Shown here: positions 50,569 through 59,987 of the stretch, piece by piece
How positions within the stretch are numbered: position 1 is the first letter of the stretch
Layout of the letters: every line of letters starts with the position of its first letter
DNA from: CAVYXZ01 sp965223835
GTDB lineage: Bacteria; Chloroflexota; Anaerolineae; Aggregatilineales; Phototrophicaceae
Length of the DNA stretch: 64,000 bases
Assembly: GCA_965223835.1 (NCBI GenBank)
Contig: CBDCXQ010000001.1
Coordinates: 3,782,001-3,846,000 of the forward strand
Direction: 5' to 3'
Translations under genes and position numbers: made by a program
Notes under the pieces: model-generated
Told to the model about the DNA's origin: nothing
Database searches by the model: none
The model's input: the letters and a program-made list of their open reading frames with translations, nothing else

Positions 50569-51690
50569 CTAGCTTCGTTTGGAGTCATTTACTGTGGGCG
50601 ACTGACTATTTTCCACATAAATTGTGCGGGTGGGGAACGCTACTGACGCGCCATTTTCGGCGATAATATTCATCAGCTTGAGGTTGACATCGGTTTTGAT
50701 CGTCTCCAGATCTTCCCAACTTGAGCTGTTGACCAGAAACGTAATCCGCAAATCCAGCGAGCTTTCCCCAAACTGGATAAACTCCACAAGGATACGATCA
50801 CTCGTCACGCGTTCGTGCTCACCAAGCATCGCGTGAATCGCCTGAATAATCGCCTGAAGCTGACCGGCTGTTGTACTGTAGGTCAGGCCAACGATCATAT
50901 CCAACCGGCGTTTTCGAATGCGTGCCCAGTTCACAATGTTCGCATTGGCAATCGTACTATTGGGAATCACCATCAATGAGTTATCAATGGTGCGTATGCG
51001 TGTACTACGGAAGCTGATTTCCTGAATTCTACCCTTCACCAGATCATCAATGATGATGAAATCACCGACTTTGAACGGCGCATCGGTCACAATCGCAAAG
51101 TAGGCGATAAAATTGGACAATGCATCCTGTGCTGCCAGCGCCACTGCCAAACTGGCGACGCCCAGACCGGCAATCAAACCACCAACATCCTGCCCCCATT
51201 GTTGCAAAATCAGCGTGAAGGCAAAAACGAAAATAAGGAAAATCCCGATCTGGCGGATAAACCGAACAATGGTCTCATCCAGTGACGACGTGGCACTTGA
51301 TGCGCGGGCGACATAGGCATGGGAGATAACATCAACAAGCTGATAAAGCAGCCAGAAGGCGGCAATAATAATCACACTGCCCACAATTTGATTGATCAGC
51401 CCCACGACCACGGGCGGCAAATCGACAAATAACAATGCCAGGCGTGCGCCTAACATGACCACCAGCCATTTCACCGGACGGGTCAGGGCCGTACTTAATG
51501 AATCTTGCAAACTTGCATCAACGTCGCCGATGTGTGTTACTGCGCGGAAAACCGCCCCTGCCAGGCGTGCCAGTAGTACCCGAACCCCACGCTGTATGAC
51601 CCAGGTGAAAACCAGGACGAGCACAATGATCACGAGCCGGGCTAATGGATCAATGAACGGCTCCAATGCCGGTGGCACTTCCTCAATCAT
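50569..51690 (-). CDS. MscS-family mechanosensitive ion channel
   Basis: 373 residues. Membrane segments lie at about 15-40, 75-95, 100-125, 145-165. The pore helix is GLIAGLGVASLAVALAAQDALSNF, followed by the beta domain KVGDFIIIDDLVKGRIQEIS and MVIPNSTIANANIVNWARIR. The channel opens on membrane tension and releases solutes in hypo-osmotic shock. The length fits the small MscS form with a C-terminal alpha/beta domain. Confidence 0.92.
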   Translation of the reverse strand: MIEEVPPALEPFIDPLARLVIIVLVLVFTWVIQRGVRVLLARLAGAVFRAVTHIGDVDASLQDSLSTALTRPVKWLVVMLGARLALLFVDLPPVVVGLINQIVGSVIIIAAFWLLYQLVDVISHAYVARASSATSSLDETIVRFIRQIGIFLIFVFAFTLILQQWGQDVGGLIAGLGVASLAVALAAQDALSNFIAYFAIVTDAPFKVGDFIIIDDLVKGRIQEISFRSTRIRTIDNSLMVIPNSTIANANIVNWARIRKRRLDMIVGLTYSTTAGQLQAIIQAIHAMLGEHERVTSDRILVEFIQFGESSLDLRITFLVNSSSWEDLETIKTDVNLKLMNIIAENGASVAFPTRTIYVENSQSPTVNDSKRS

Positions 51691-51784
51691 GAGCGCATGT
51701 CACCAATAATCGAGTCGCAAGGCGTTGAATAAGCGGGTTGAGATTCAAGCGTGTGATGGTGATTACCTGGCACTATATGGACAA

Positions 51785-51856
51785 TACCCCCGACAGGACT
51801 CGAACCTGTGCACAAGGTTTAGGAAACCTCTGCTCTATCCTCTGAGCTACGGGGGC
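51785..51856 (-). tRNA. tRNA-Arg (anticodon CCT)
   Basis: The minus strand folds with acceptor GCCCCCG/CGGGGGT, a D-arm GCTCAGAGGATAGAGC, anticodon stem GAGGT/ACCTT around TTCCTAA (anticodon CCT), and T-arm ACAGGTTCGAGTCCTGT. CCA is not encoded. Confidence 0.95.
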
Positions 51857-51976
51857 GAACGACTCGCATTTTACCAGATGGCAAGTAGTGACTCAAGGCG
51901 GCGGTGAAGCGTGGTGCTAGCGACGGGTTTGCGCGTCCCGCCCCGGTCTATACTCAGGGCAAGAGAGGAGCAGCTG

Positions 51977-53260
51977 ATGGCGAAAAAGAAAAAGTATGAA
52001 CAACTTGAGGTGATCCCAACGCCGGATGCTAAGCCCCGCAAACGCAAATCACCACCGAACCAGCAACGAGCGCCGGTCATCATACTTGGCATAGTCGCCA
52101 CCTTGCTATTCGGCGCTGGACTAATCATCGTTTTGCTAGTAGTGCCGTCTGACTCATCACCATTACCGAATATATCACCCAGCAGTTTAATTACGACTGT
52201 CCCACCGACACCGTTACAAACAGGCGAATACATTGAAGCGCTGGCTCCATCTGGCGATCAACTGATCGTGGCTGGTTCATCAACTCTTCGTCTCTATGAA
52301 GGTAATCAACTGGTGCGCTTGTTTGACGGTTACAATTTTAACAACTCAATGCATAGCAACCGGGTTGATGTTGCGTTTCGCCCCGGCAGCAATCAGTTAG
52401 CCAGCCTTACCACCCGCCGAGCAAATGACAAACCGGTAGCCGAATTGACGATCTGGGATCAAACGAGTGGCGATATTATCCAGCGCCAGATCGTTCACGA
52501 AGGGGGCTTCAGCAATACCTATTGGGGAGCAGCGGTCGCCTATTCACCCGATGGCAACTGGTTGGCAACTGGCGCGGGTGATGCCACCATCGCATTATGG
52601 AATGCGGAAACCGGCGATCTGCTGACTCGTTTGCCAGCCGATTTTGTAACTGGCACACGGGCGCTGGCCTTTAGCGCGGATGGAAAACGCTTAGCAGCGA
52701 CGATCTACACCGGGAGTGATTATAGTGCGGTCCACCGCGGAGCTGGATTACAGGTTTGGAATCTAAATAGCCTGGTAAATCCTGAACGTATCTTCAGCCA
52801 ATCCCTGCACTATGATGGCCTGCATTGGACGGCATTCAGTCTCGATGGCCGGTATTTCGCCACCACAACCGACCGCAACCCGGAGAATTATGAGATTGTC
52901 GTCTGGGATTTGGCAACCTTGACGCCGGTTGGCAACATCAATTTGCCGCGCGATGTGCTGGGCAGTTCAATTATCAGCCTGGCATTCAGCCCCGACAATA
53001 CACAACTTGCCTTTGTCCATCGCCGCCTGTTGCAGGCGTCAACTGGCCCAGGTATTCCGGTGATTGAGGACATTGCGCCGCGTGTTTTCAACTGGCAGAC
53101 TGGCGAAGAACTCGCTACCGGCCCTGTATTAGGTATGAAGGGTGCGTATGAACTATACTTCAGTTCCGATGGCACAGCGCTACACTACATTGATGCCAAT
53201 GACAACAACCTGCGCCGCTGGCATATCGGGACCCAGGTTGTTGAGTTGATGAATTTTTAG
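51977..53260 (+). CDS. Membrane-anchored WD40/beta-propeller protein
   Basis: 427 residues from ATG 51977 with AGAGGAG upstream. A basic N-terminus (MAKKKKYEQLEV) is followed by one membrane segment at about 33-58 (VIILGIVATLLFGAGLIIVL). The rest is an extracytoplasmic beta-propeller with WD-type repeats (AAVAYSPDGNWLATGAGDAT, LAFSADGKRLAATIYT, LAFSPDNTQLAFVHRR). No enzyme domain is present. WD40 propellers are common in related genomes and usually bind proteins. Confidence 0.85.
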   Translation: MAKKKKYEQLEVIPTPDAKPRKRKSPPNQQRAPVIILGIVATLLFGAGLIIVLLVVPSDSSPLPNISPSSLITTVPPTPLQTGEYIEALAPSGDQLIVAGSSTLRLYEGNQLVRLFDGYNFNNSMHSNRVDVAFRPGSNQLASLTTRRANDKPVAELTIWDQTSGDIIQRQIVHEGGFSNTYWGAAVAYSPDGNWLATGAGDATIALWNAETGDLLTRLPADFVTGTRALAFSADGKRLAATIYTGSDYSAVHRGAGLQVWNLNSLVNPERIFSQSLHYDGLHWTAFSLDGRYFATTTDRNPENYEIVVWDLATLTPVGNINLPRDVLGSSIISLAFSPDNTQLAFVHRRLLQASTGPGIPVIEDIAPRVFNWQTGEELATGPVLGMKGAYELYFSSDGTALHYIDANDNNLRRWHIGTQVVELMNF

Positions 53261-53288
53261 ATGGTCGGACGTTAGCCTCTCAAACCAG

Positions 53289-53711
53289 TTAGTTGGCGGG
53301 CATACCTTCGCCTTTTTCGATGTAGTTTTTGAGGCTCGTCATAAACCAGGCCCACGCGTAACTCACACTGGCGTAGGAGCCGCCATACGAAGCGTAATCA
53401 CGATGGCCGAACAGCACTTTTGTGCCATTATCAACCGCTTCCAGGTCCCAGGTTACACGGGTTCCCTGCCAATCTGGTGGACCTTGCAGCGCGTTCCAGT
53501 AAACTTTCTTACCGGGTTCCAGTTGCGAGACTTCCATCTTGAAGACAGCATCTGGATTATGGAAGTGGAACTCAGAGACGGTTCCAACTTCGGGCACCGC
53601 GCTCTTGGTGTCAGTGGTCCACCACGCGGCCAGACTCGCCTTTTCGGTCAGCGCTTGATAGAGTTGATCCGGCGACCCTTCGATCGTCAATTCGTGCAAA
53701 ATATCGGGCAT
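53289..53711 (-). CDS. SRPBCC family protein (AHSA1-like)
   Basis: 140 residues with the START/Bet v1-like pattern: HELTIEGSPDQLYQALTEKA, LAAWWTTDTKSAVPEVGTVS, and a long C-terminal helix AWAWFMTSLKNYIEKGEG. AHSA1-like proteins bind small hydrophobic molecules; the ligand is unknown. It has a near-consensus promoter with a palindrome over the start site. No ArsR-type regulator, a common partner of this family, is adjacent. Confidence 0.87.
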   Translation of the reverse strand: MPDILHELTIEGSPDQLYQALTEKASLAAWWTTDTKSAVPEVGTVSEFHFHNPDAVFKMEVSQLEPGKKVYWNALQGPPDWQGTRVTWDLEAVDNGTKVLFGHRDYASYGGSYASVSYAWAWFMTSLKNYIEKGEGMPAN

Positions 53712-53760
53712 GTGCTTTCCTCGATTGTATTTTCAAGTTCATTGGCTAATGCTGCGCGCA

Positions 53761-53808
53761 ATTGTTAACAATAACGTTAAATATACAAAGTAATAACATG
53801 ATTGTCAA
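53761..53808 (-). promoter_or_regulatory. Near-consensus promoter and palindrome before the SRPBCC gene
   Basis: Minus strand: -35 TTGACA (53803-53808), 17-base spacer, -10 TATATT (53780-53785). The perfect 12-base palindrome ATTGTTAACAAT at 53761-53772 falls at the expected transcription start, a good position for a repressor site. The regulator is unknown. Confidence 0.65.
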
Positions 53809-53845
53809 GCACTGCGTCGGGTTCCAAACGGATTTCTAATGGCAA

Positions 53846-54760
53846 TCAGTCAACAATCGAATACAGTCGCACGGTGTTATCGCCACTGCCCGCCGCTAAC
53901 CAGCGCCCATCCGGGCTGAAAGCAACCGATAGTACCGGGTTTTCATAACCTTCAATCAGAGCCACCTGTTCTTGAGTTGCCAGATTCCAGATCTTAATCA
54001 TATTGTCGCGTCCGCTGGTTGCGAGCAGTTTGCCATCAGGCGAAAAACTCACCCCATCCGCGCCGCCGACATGTGCCCGCAATAACATCAGTTGCTCCCC
54101 GATGTTCACATCCCACAGCCGGACCGTCATATCCTTGCTGGCAGCAGCGATAATATGCGATGCCATTGGACTCGACACAACAGCCCGCACCCAGTCTTCA
54201 TGCTGCAATATCTGCTGAACCTCGCCCGTCGCCACATCCCAGATTTGAATCGTTGCATCCCAGGCTCCAGCAGCGACCAAACGCCCGCCATCACAAAAGG
54301 TCACACATTGCACCTCGTCCGTGTGTCCATGCAAAATCTTCGTCGTCGATAGCGTTTCCAAATCCCACACGCGCACGGTCAGGTCGGCACTGGCCGATGC
54401 CAGCCAGCGATCATTTGGACTGAAAGCTGCGTCATTAACCGCATGTTCATGGCCGCGCAGTTCGGTATAGGCACCACCCTGTTTTAAGTCCCATACGCGC
54501 ACGGTCATATCCGAACTGGCCGATGCAATCAGGCGGCCATCAGCATTGACCGCGCCGCCCTTGACATGGCCGCCATGTCCTTCCAGTTTGGCGCGTAAAT
54601 GCGGCGTTGTCCCGACGCTAAAGAGAAATATCCCGGTTGAGCCGGTGACGGCTAACGCCTGGCTATTGGGCGACCAACACACATTCGTCACCCAACCGCA
54701 ACGCATACGAGCGATTTCCGTCAGGTTTGCGGCATTGCCAGCCGAAATAAGTTCCGTCAT
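53846..54760 (-). CDS. Cytoplasmic WD40 seven-bladed propeller protein
   Basis: 304 residues with seven WD40 repeats spanning nearly the full length: for example SASSDMTVRVWDLKQGGAYT, FSPNDRWLASASADLTVRVW, AAGAWDATIQIWDVATGE, TSGRDNMIKIWNLATQEQ. No signal peptide or other domain. Such a single propeller normally acts as a protein-binding scaffold; the partner is unknown. It is divergent from the PPOX gene with only 39 bases between the starts. Confidence 0.9.
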   Translation of the reverse strand: MTELISAGNAANLTEIARMRCGWVTNVCWSPNSQALAVTGSTGIFLFSVGTTPHLRAKLEGHGGHVKGGAVNADGRLIASASSDMTVRVWDLKQGGAYTELRGHEHAVNDAAFSPNDRWLASASADLTVRVWDLETLSTTKILHGHTDEVQCVTFCDGGRLVAAGAWDATIQIWDVATGEVQQILQHEDWVRAVVSSPMASHIIAAASKDMTVRLWDVNIGEQLMLLRAHVGGADGVSFSPDGKLLATSGRDNMIKIWNLATQEQVALIEGYENPVLSVAFSPDGRWLAAGSGDNTVRLYSIVD

Positions 54761-54799
54761 AATCGTGCCTTCCTAGAATCAATAATCAGAGCAAGCAAA

Positions 54800-55228
54800 A
54801 TGGAACCGATGACCAAAGAAGAATACCTGAGATTTTTAAGCGAAAAACCCCGCACTGGCAAAATCGCTACGGTACGGGCCGACGGTCGTCCCCATGTCGC
54901 TCCCATTTGGTTTGCAATGGACGGCGACAACTTGATGTTCAATACGTGGCATGCGACCGTCAAAGCGGCAAACATAAAACGCGATGGGCGGGTTGCAATT
55001 TGTATTGATGACGACGAACCACCATTTCGTTATGCCATTATTGAGGGTCAAGCCGAAATATTGGACCCGACGCCCGACGAACTCCTCCATTGGGCAACGG
55101 TAATTGGCGGACGTTACATGGGCGCGGACCGGGCAGAAGAATTTGGCAAGCGCAATGGCGTGCCCGGTGAACACTTGATTCGGGTGGTGCCCGACAAAGT
55201 GATTACTCGCGGGAATATATCAACTTAA
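54800..55228 (+). CDS. PPOX-class F420/FMN-dependent oxidoreductase
   Basis: 142 residues of the split-barrel fold: GKIATVRADGRPHVAPIWFA, LMFNTWHATVKAANIKRDGR, VAICIDDDEPPFRYAIIEGQ, and RVVPDKVITRG. The pattern is of the F420-binding PPOX class. The stop overlaps the start of the glycosyltransferase gene by one base (TAATG), so it is translated with a glycan-assembly gene although no functional link is obvious. Confidence 0.87.
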   Translation: MEPMTKEEYLRFLSEKPRTGKIATVRADGRPHVAPIWFAMDGDNLMFNTWHATVKAANIKRDGRVAICIDDDEPPFRYAIIEGQAEILDPTPDELLHWATVIGGRYMGADRAEEFGKRNGVPGEHLIRVVPDKVITRGNIST

Positions 55229-56343
55229 TGACCCACATCGGTTTGAACGCCCATCTACTTTCGGGGCAGGCCGGTTATCGTAGCGCCGGGATTCATGGTT
55301 ATATCTACAATACATTGGCCCATCTGGCGGCTGAGGCCCCGGCGGACTGGCAGTTTACGGCTATGGTCGGCGCAGCCAATGCTGCTAAGTTCCCTAACAT
55401 CACGATGCGTCGAGCACGCTACAATACCGAATCTCCACTCCAGCGCATCTTCTGGGAACAACTTATGCAACCCGCACAACTCGGTCAATTTGATCTGTAT
55501 CACGCGCTGGCGTTTGTAGCCCCACTGTGGTTAAATACGCCGCTGGTCGTGACCGTATATGATCTGAGTTTTATGCATTATCCCCAGGTTTTGACGGCAG
55601 CCCGGCGTTTATATTTGCGCCTGTTTACACACCTATCCTGCCACCGAGCACGCCGTGTGATCGCCATATCAGAAAGCACCGCCCGGGATATTGCCGCTAC
55701 ATTGGACATCCTGACTGATCGGATAGATGTTGCGGCACCGGGCTATGACCCACAGGTCTATCGGCCCTTACCCGCCGCCGACGTTGCAGCCTTTCGCCAG
55801 CAAAAAAACCTGCCGGAGCGCTTCTGGTTATATGTTGGTACGCTGGAGCCACGCAAGAATCTGGTGACTCTGCTCGAAGCTTATGCCCGGCTATCACAGC
55901 GACTGCCACTTATTCTGGGTGGTGGCAAAGGCTGGCAATATGACGACATCTTCGCCACCATCGAGCGGCATCAACTGGGTGAAGACGTGTCATGGATTGG
56001 CTATGTGCCAGCGGCAGAACTCCCGCTCTGGTATAATTGTGCCGAAGTGTTTGTGTTTCCATCGGTCTATGAAGGGTTTGGCCTTCCGGTCCTGGAGGCA
56101 ATGGCCTGTGGCACACCGGTGATGGTTTCGGCGGCATCGTCATTGCCCGAAGTTGTTGGTACCAGTGGATTGGCATTGCCCGCACATGATATTGATGCTT
56201 GGACTACTGCACTTGAACTGGCCCAAAACGATGCCAATTGGCGCGGTCAAGCCAGCCAGCAGGGATATCAGGAAGCGCAACGGTATCGCTGGCAAGCTAC
56301 TGCTCGACAAACACTCAGGAGTTATACATGCGCTTTAACGTAG
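55228..56343 (+). CDS. GT4-family glycosyltransferase
   Basis: 371 residues, GT-B fold. N-terminal GLNAHLLSGQAGYRSAGIHG and VVTVYDLSFMHYPQ, then YVGTLEPRKNLVTLLEAYAR. The donor-binding motif PSVYEGFGLPVLEAMACGTP includes the E-x7-E pair. It moves a sugar from a nucleotide donor, probably onto a lipid-linked glycan, given the glycosylphosphotransferase encoded next. The two genes overlap by 16 bases. Confidence 0.92.
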   Translation: MTHIGLNAHLLSGQAGYRSAGIHGYIYNTLAHLAAEAPADWQFTAMVGAANAAKFPNITMRRARYNTESPLQRIFWEQLMQPAQLGQFDLYHALAFVAPLWLNTPLVVTVYDLSFMHYPQVLTAARRLYLRLFTHLSCHRARRVIAISESTARDIAATLDILTDRIDVAAPGYDPQVYRPLPAADVAAFRQQKNLPERFWLYVGTLEPRKNLVTLLEAYARLSQRLPLILGGGKGWQYDDIFATIERHQLGEDVSWIGYVPAAELPLWYNCAEVFVFPSVYEGFGLPVLEAMACGTPVMVSAASSLPEVVGTSGLALPAHDIDAWTTALELAQNDANWRGQASQQGYQEAQRYRWQATARQTLRSYTCALT

Positions 56344-57848
56344 AAGACGCAGTAGAAGAATACCTGGAACACGTCGAACCCACAGCACCCACCGATAGCC
56401 AGGAGTTACCACTTCCCACCCGCCGTGATATACCGCTGCCGCGCTGGTTACTGCCGGTGCTTGATCTAATATCAGCACTGGTGACATTCGGATTAGCGTA
56501 TATTGCCCGTTATGAATTGACTACTTTTCGTCCCGTACTGGACCCCAGCACTGCGGCGTTTGCTCCCTATTTACCCTATGCCGCTGTCTATGCCGTCACC
56601 CTGTATATTATCTATCATGGTAACGGCCTGTATAAAAGCGTGCGCGGGCGCTCGTGGATGGAAGAGGTGTCGTTAATCACCAGCGGCGTCGCGACCGCCA
56701 CCGTCATGTTACTGGCATTGTTCTTCGTCTTTCAGCCGCTCGTAACCAGCCGTCTAATGCTGGTTTATGTCGCCGCCATCACCATCGCTTTGCTCAGTTT
56801 GCTGCGCGCCGGGTATCGACTGCTGCTAGCCTATCTGCGTGGCAAAGGCATTGGGGTTCAGCGCGTTTTGATCGTTGGCGTGGGTGAAACCGGACAATCC
56901 GTCCTGCGTGTCATGATGGCGCGTAAAGATTTGGGCTATCAGGTAGTGGGATATGTCGACGACGATCCGGCCCGCGGCAATGCTGATCTGGGGCGGGTCA
57001 AAGGCCTGGGTAATCTGGATAATCTGCGCACCACACTGCGCAAACATGCGGTTGATCTGGTTGTGATTACCCTGCCCTGGTCCTATCACGAACGAATTCA
57101 GTCGCTGGTACGCACCGCCCGTAAAGCCGGCGTTGAGGTTCGCGCCGTGCCCGATGTTTTCCAATTGAACCTGCGGCAGGTCCAGGTTGAAAATATGGAT
57201 GGTATCCCCCTGCTGGGCTTCAGCACTGGCGAACGTCGTCTGAATGGCACTAATCGGGTCATCAAACGCAGCATCGATATTATCCTGGTCCTGCTGGCAG
57301 CGCCGGTCTTGCTCATTATTGCGTTCATCACAGCGCTTGCCATCCGCCTTGAAGGACCCGGTCCCATTTTTTATGCGGCCCGCCGGGTCGGTGAGAATGG
57401 CCGCGAATTTGACATGTTTAAATTCCGCAGCATGGTGCCCGATGCCGAGAAATATCGACAGCAACTCGTCGAGGCTTCTGGTCAGGACCCCCGGCATCCT
57501 AAAATCAAGAACGACCCACGTATGACCCGTGTCGGCGCCTTTATTCGGGCGGTCAGCATTGATGAAGTGCCGCAATTTTTGAATGTGTTGCGGGGCGAAA
57601 TGAGCATTGTCGGGCCACGACCGCCGACACCGGAAGAGCTTGAACTTTACCAACCCTGGCATAAACAACGGTTACAAACCATGCCTGGCATGACCGGCAT
57701 GTGGCAGATCAGTGGACGCAGTGATGTCCCCTTTGACGAGATGTGCCTGCTGGATATTTATTACATCGAAAACTGGTCGGTACGTCTCGATCTACAAATC
57801 ATGGCGATGACGGTCCCTTACATTCTCTTGCGACGTGGCGCATACTAA
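56328..57848 (+). CDS. Undecaprenyl-phosphate glycosylphosphotransferase (WbaP/WcaJ-like)
   Basis: 506 residues from ATG 56328 with AGGAG upstream; the longer frame from 56238 lies inside the glycosyltransferase gene. Four membrane segments at about 35-160 are followed by a CoA-binding-like Rossmann domain (VLIVGVGETGQSVLRVMMAR, VGYVDDDPARGNADLGRV). The sugar-transferase domain runs from about 308: KRSIDIILVLLAAPVLLI, GRNGREF-like GENGREFDMFKFRSMVPDAE, DEVPQFLNVLRGEMSIVGPR. It loads the first sugar-phosphate onto the lipid carrier for exopolysaccharide or O-glycan synthesis. Confidence 0.93.
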   Translation: MRFNVEDAVEEYLEHVEPTAPTDSQELPLPTRRDIPLPRWLLPVLDLISALVTFGLAYIARYELTTFRPVLDPSTAAFAPYLPYAAVYAVTLYIIYHGNGLYKSVRGRSWMEEVSLITSGVATATVMLLALFFVFQPLVTSRLMLVYVAAITIALLSLLRAGYRLLLAYLRGKGIGVQRVLIVGVGETGQSVLRVMMARKDLGYQVVGYVDDDPARGNADLGRVKGLGNLDNLRTTLRKHAVDLVVITLPWSYHERIQSLVRTARKAGVEVRAVPDVFQLNLRQVQVENMDGIPLLGFSTGERRLNGTNRVIKRSIDIILVLLAAPVLLIIAFITALAIRLEGPGPIFYAARRVGENGREFDMFKFRSMVPDAEKYRQQLVEASGQDPRHPKIKNDPRMTRVGAFIRAVSIDEVPQFLNVLRGEMSIVGPRPPTPEELELYQPWHKQRLQTMPGMTGMWQISGRSDVPFDEMCLLDIYYIENWSVRLDLQIMAMTVPYILLRRGAY

Positions 57849-58985
57849 ATGGCAGCACTGTTTACAATCCTGGATACGGTTGTCAGCATCTTGTGTCTCT
57901 TGTTAGGGGCAGCCACCATTTTCGCCACTGTCGCCTCGGTAGTCCGCACATTTGTCGTCCCCCGCGCGCAAAACGCCCTGCTGACACGCATCGTTTTTAT
58001 CGTGGTGGTGCGCTTTCTCAACCTGTACATGAAGTGGCGCAAGATTAACACCTATTCCGGGCGTGACAGTGTCCTGGCGTTTTTTGCGCCAGTGACTTTG
58101 CTATTGCTGCCGGTGGTCTGGGTCATCTACATTACGTTGGGGTACATGTTTATCTACTGGGCGCTGGGGGTACGGCCCTGGGAACAGGCCTTCACCGTCA
58201 GTGGATCATCGTTACTGACGTTGGGAACCACGCCGTTTATCAATCTGCCCATTACGATGCTGCAATTCTCCGAAGCGACGCTGGGGTTGGGGTTGGTGGC
58301 GTTGCTCCTTGCTTATTTGCCCACCATTTACGCGGCATTCTCCCACCGAGAAGCTGCGGTCGAAATGCTGGTCGTGCGGGCGGGTTCGCCGCCGTCAGCC
58401 GTCGAGATGATTTTACGTATTAATCGCATTGGTGGACTCGATGACTTTCATCGTATGTGGGAGGACTGGGAAGTCTGGTTTACTGAACTCGAAGAAAGTC
58501 ACACGTCACTGGCACCGCTGATCTGGTTTCGTTCGCCCCAGCCAGAAAACTCTTGGATTACCGCCGCTGGAACGATCATGGATGCCGCTGCCCTGGTCGC
58601 ATCAACGGTTGATATTCCGCGCGACCCGTCCGCCCAATTGTGCATTCGGGCCGGGTTTATCGCTTTGCGACGCATCGCCGACTTTTTCTTTTTCCAGTAT
58701 GAGCCGGATCCGACATTTCCTGAAACGCCGATCAGCATTACCCGCGCTGAATTTGATGAAGCCTATGCAACACTGGCCGCTGCGGGAGTGCCTGTGCGGG
58801 CCGATCAGGATGATTGTTGGCAACAGTTTGCGGGCTGGCGCGTGAATTATGACGACACCCTGCTATTCCTCGCGAACATCACTCAGGCCCCCTATGCGCC
58901 CTGGATTTCCGACCGGGGAAAACCACTCAGCGGGAATGATTTCCGTGCCCGTAAACCCTCGGCAAAAACGCCCGATCAGCGCTAA
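57849..58985 (+). CDS. K+ channel-like membrane protein with soluble C-terminal domain
   Basis: 378 residues. Membrane segments lie at about 8-35, 78-105 and 140-160. A pore-loop-like stretch at 118-128 (SGSSLLTLGTTPF) resembles the TxGxTP filter region of two-helix potassium channels. The C-terminal ~200 residues are soluble and not recognised (HRMWEDWEVWFTELEESHTS). It starts right after the stop of the glycosylphosphotransferase, with no gap, so it is the last gene of that operon. A channel role is inferred from the pore-like motif only. Confidence 0.72.
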   Translation: MAALFTILDTVVSILCLLLGAATIFATVASVVRTFVVPRAQNALLTRIVFIVVVRFLNLYMKWRKINTYSGRDSVLAFFAPVTLLLLPVVWVIYITLGYMFIYWALGVRPWEQAFTVSGSSLLTLGTTPFINLPITMLQFSEATLGLGLVALLLAYLPTIYAAFSHREAAVEMLVVRAGSPPSAVEMILRINRIGGLDDFHRMWEDWEVWFTELEESHTSLAPLIWFRSPQPENSWITAAGTIMDAAALVASTVDIPRDPSAQLCIRAGFIALRRIADFFFFQYEPDPTFPETPISITRAEFDEAYATLAAAGVPVRADQDDCWQQFAGWRVNYDDTLLFLANITQAPYAPWISDRGKPLSGNDFRARKPSAKTPDQR

Positions 58986-58989
58986 TTTG

Positions 58990-59862
58990 TTATGGGTTTT
59001 TGATCCAGGAGCGGGCAATCTCGTCATATAGCCAACCGGCGGGTAACTGCGGATTGCAGGAAGCAGGCAGCGGACCGGCGGTTGCAACGGTCGGCTCAGC
59101 AAATGTGATCTCGGTTTGCGTGCCGGTTAGGGCCTGCACAAAATTGCTAATGACCAGTTGCGCCTCCAGACGTGCCCGGTCAAGAATACCGCCTTCTAGC
59201 GCATCCTCGCGAAAATCAACCATGGCCTGATACTGGCCCAGGATTCGCGCTTCATCCCAATCCACCGCACAGGCCGTAAATGAGCGATTGTACTGACGAA
59301 TACTATCAATGCGGCAGCTTGTCAGTTGCGGTGCCGGCAGTTGGATTGCATAGCGATTCATCACCGGATCATAATCGACGTGTTCGTCCGTAATCTGCGA
59401 TAAATCAATGCCCCCTTCTATCGTGGCTTCGGCAACATGATTTGCCCAGAAGCCACAGGCGTTCAGACCCGTTGACTCGCTAATATTGACCAGGATTTCC
59501 GCTTTCGCCAGTTGGGCGCTCACGCTCACAAGCTGACCCAAAGGTTGAATGCCCATGACAATCGTGCGGGAAGTTTCGACCTCGGCAATGGTCGGTGCGG
59601 GAAGGGTAAACGCCAACAATCCGCCAATAAGACCGTTGAAGGTTACAACGCCCAGAACCAGCGGCAGTGCGAAGATCAGAGCGGCCATCACCGCCAGAAT
59701 GCCGCAGGCGATTCCCGCTGAACGGCGTCGCTCAGCAATCACCGCGGGTTCAACGACAGACTGAACCTGTTTGTTCCTTAAATTGTCGGCAACCGCCTCT
59801 TGCGTTGAGTCCGATTGGACTTCAATTGTGAGTGGGAGTGATTCAGGGCCATCGCCGGGCAT
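58990..59862 (-). CDS. DUF4230 membrane-anchored protein
   Basis: 290 residues. A basic cytoplasmic N-terminus with AERRRSAGIACG is followed by one membrane segment at about 50-75 (ILAVMAALIFALPLVLGVVT). The DUF4230 pattern follows: QPLGQLVSVSAQLAKAEILV, EATIEGGIDLSQI, YAIQLPAPQLTSCRIDSIRQ. The family is of unknown function and is usually extracytoplasmic. It is divergent from a TetR regulator. Confidence 0.85.
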   Translation of the reverse strand: MPGDGPESLPLTIEVQSDSTQEAVADNLRNKQVQSVVEPAVIAERRRSAGIACGILAVMAALIFALPLVLGVVTFNGLIGGLLAFTLPAPTIAEVETSRTIVMGIQPLGQLVSVSAQLAKAEILVNISESTGLNACGFWANHVAEATIEGGIDLSQITDEHVDYDPVMNRYAIQLPAPQLTSCRIDSIRQYNRSFTACAVDWDEARILGQYQAMVDFREDALEGGILDRARLEAQLVISNFVQALTGTQTEITFAEPTVATAGPLPASCNPQLPAGWLYDEIARSWIKNP

Positions 59863-59907
59863 ACATTCATCCTCGATATTCTATACAGAACATTACCTAT
59901 ACTATAC

Positions 59908-59921
59908 GGATTGACCAATCC
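59908..59921. promoter_or_regulatory. Inverted repeat between the DUF4230 and tetR genes
   Basis: GGATTG-AC-CAATCC, a perfect 6+2+6 repeat, lies in the 125-bp region between the divergent genes. TetR proteins bind such sites, often controlling their own promoter and the neighbour. A candidate only; single copy. Confidence 0.4.
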
Positions 59922-59987
59922 AAAGGGTGCGGTTCTGGATTTAATTGTGATTCAACGTCATAATAGAGTTCATCATGGTGAGGACCA

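Noticed and set aside
51725..51907. 60-codon plus-strand frame over tRNA-Arg(CCT)
   Set aside because: RQDSNLC and PLLYPLSYGG are typical antisense tRNA translations.
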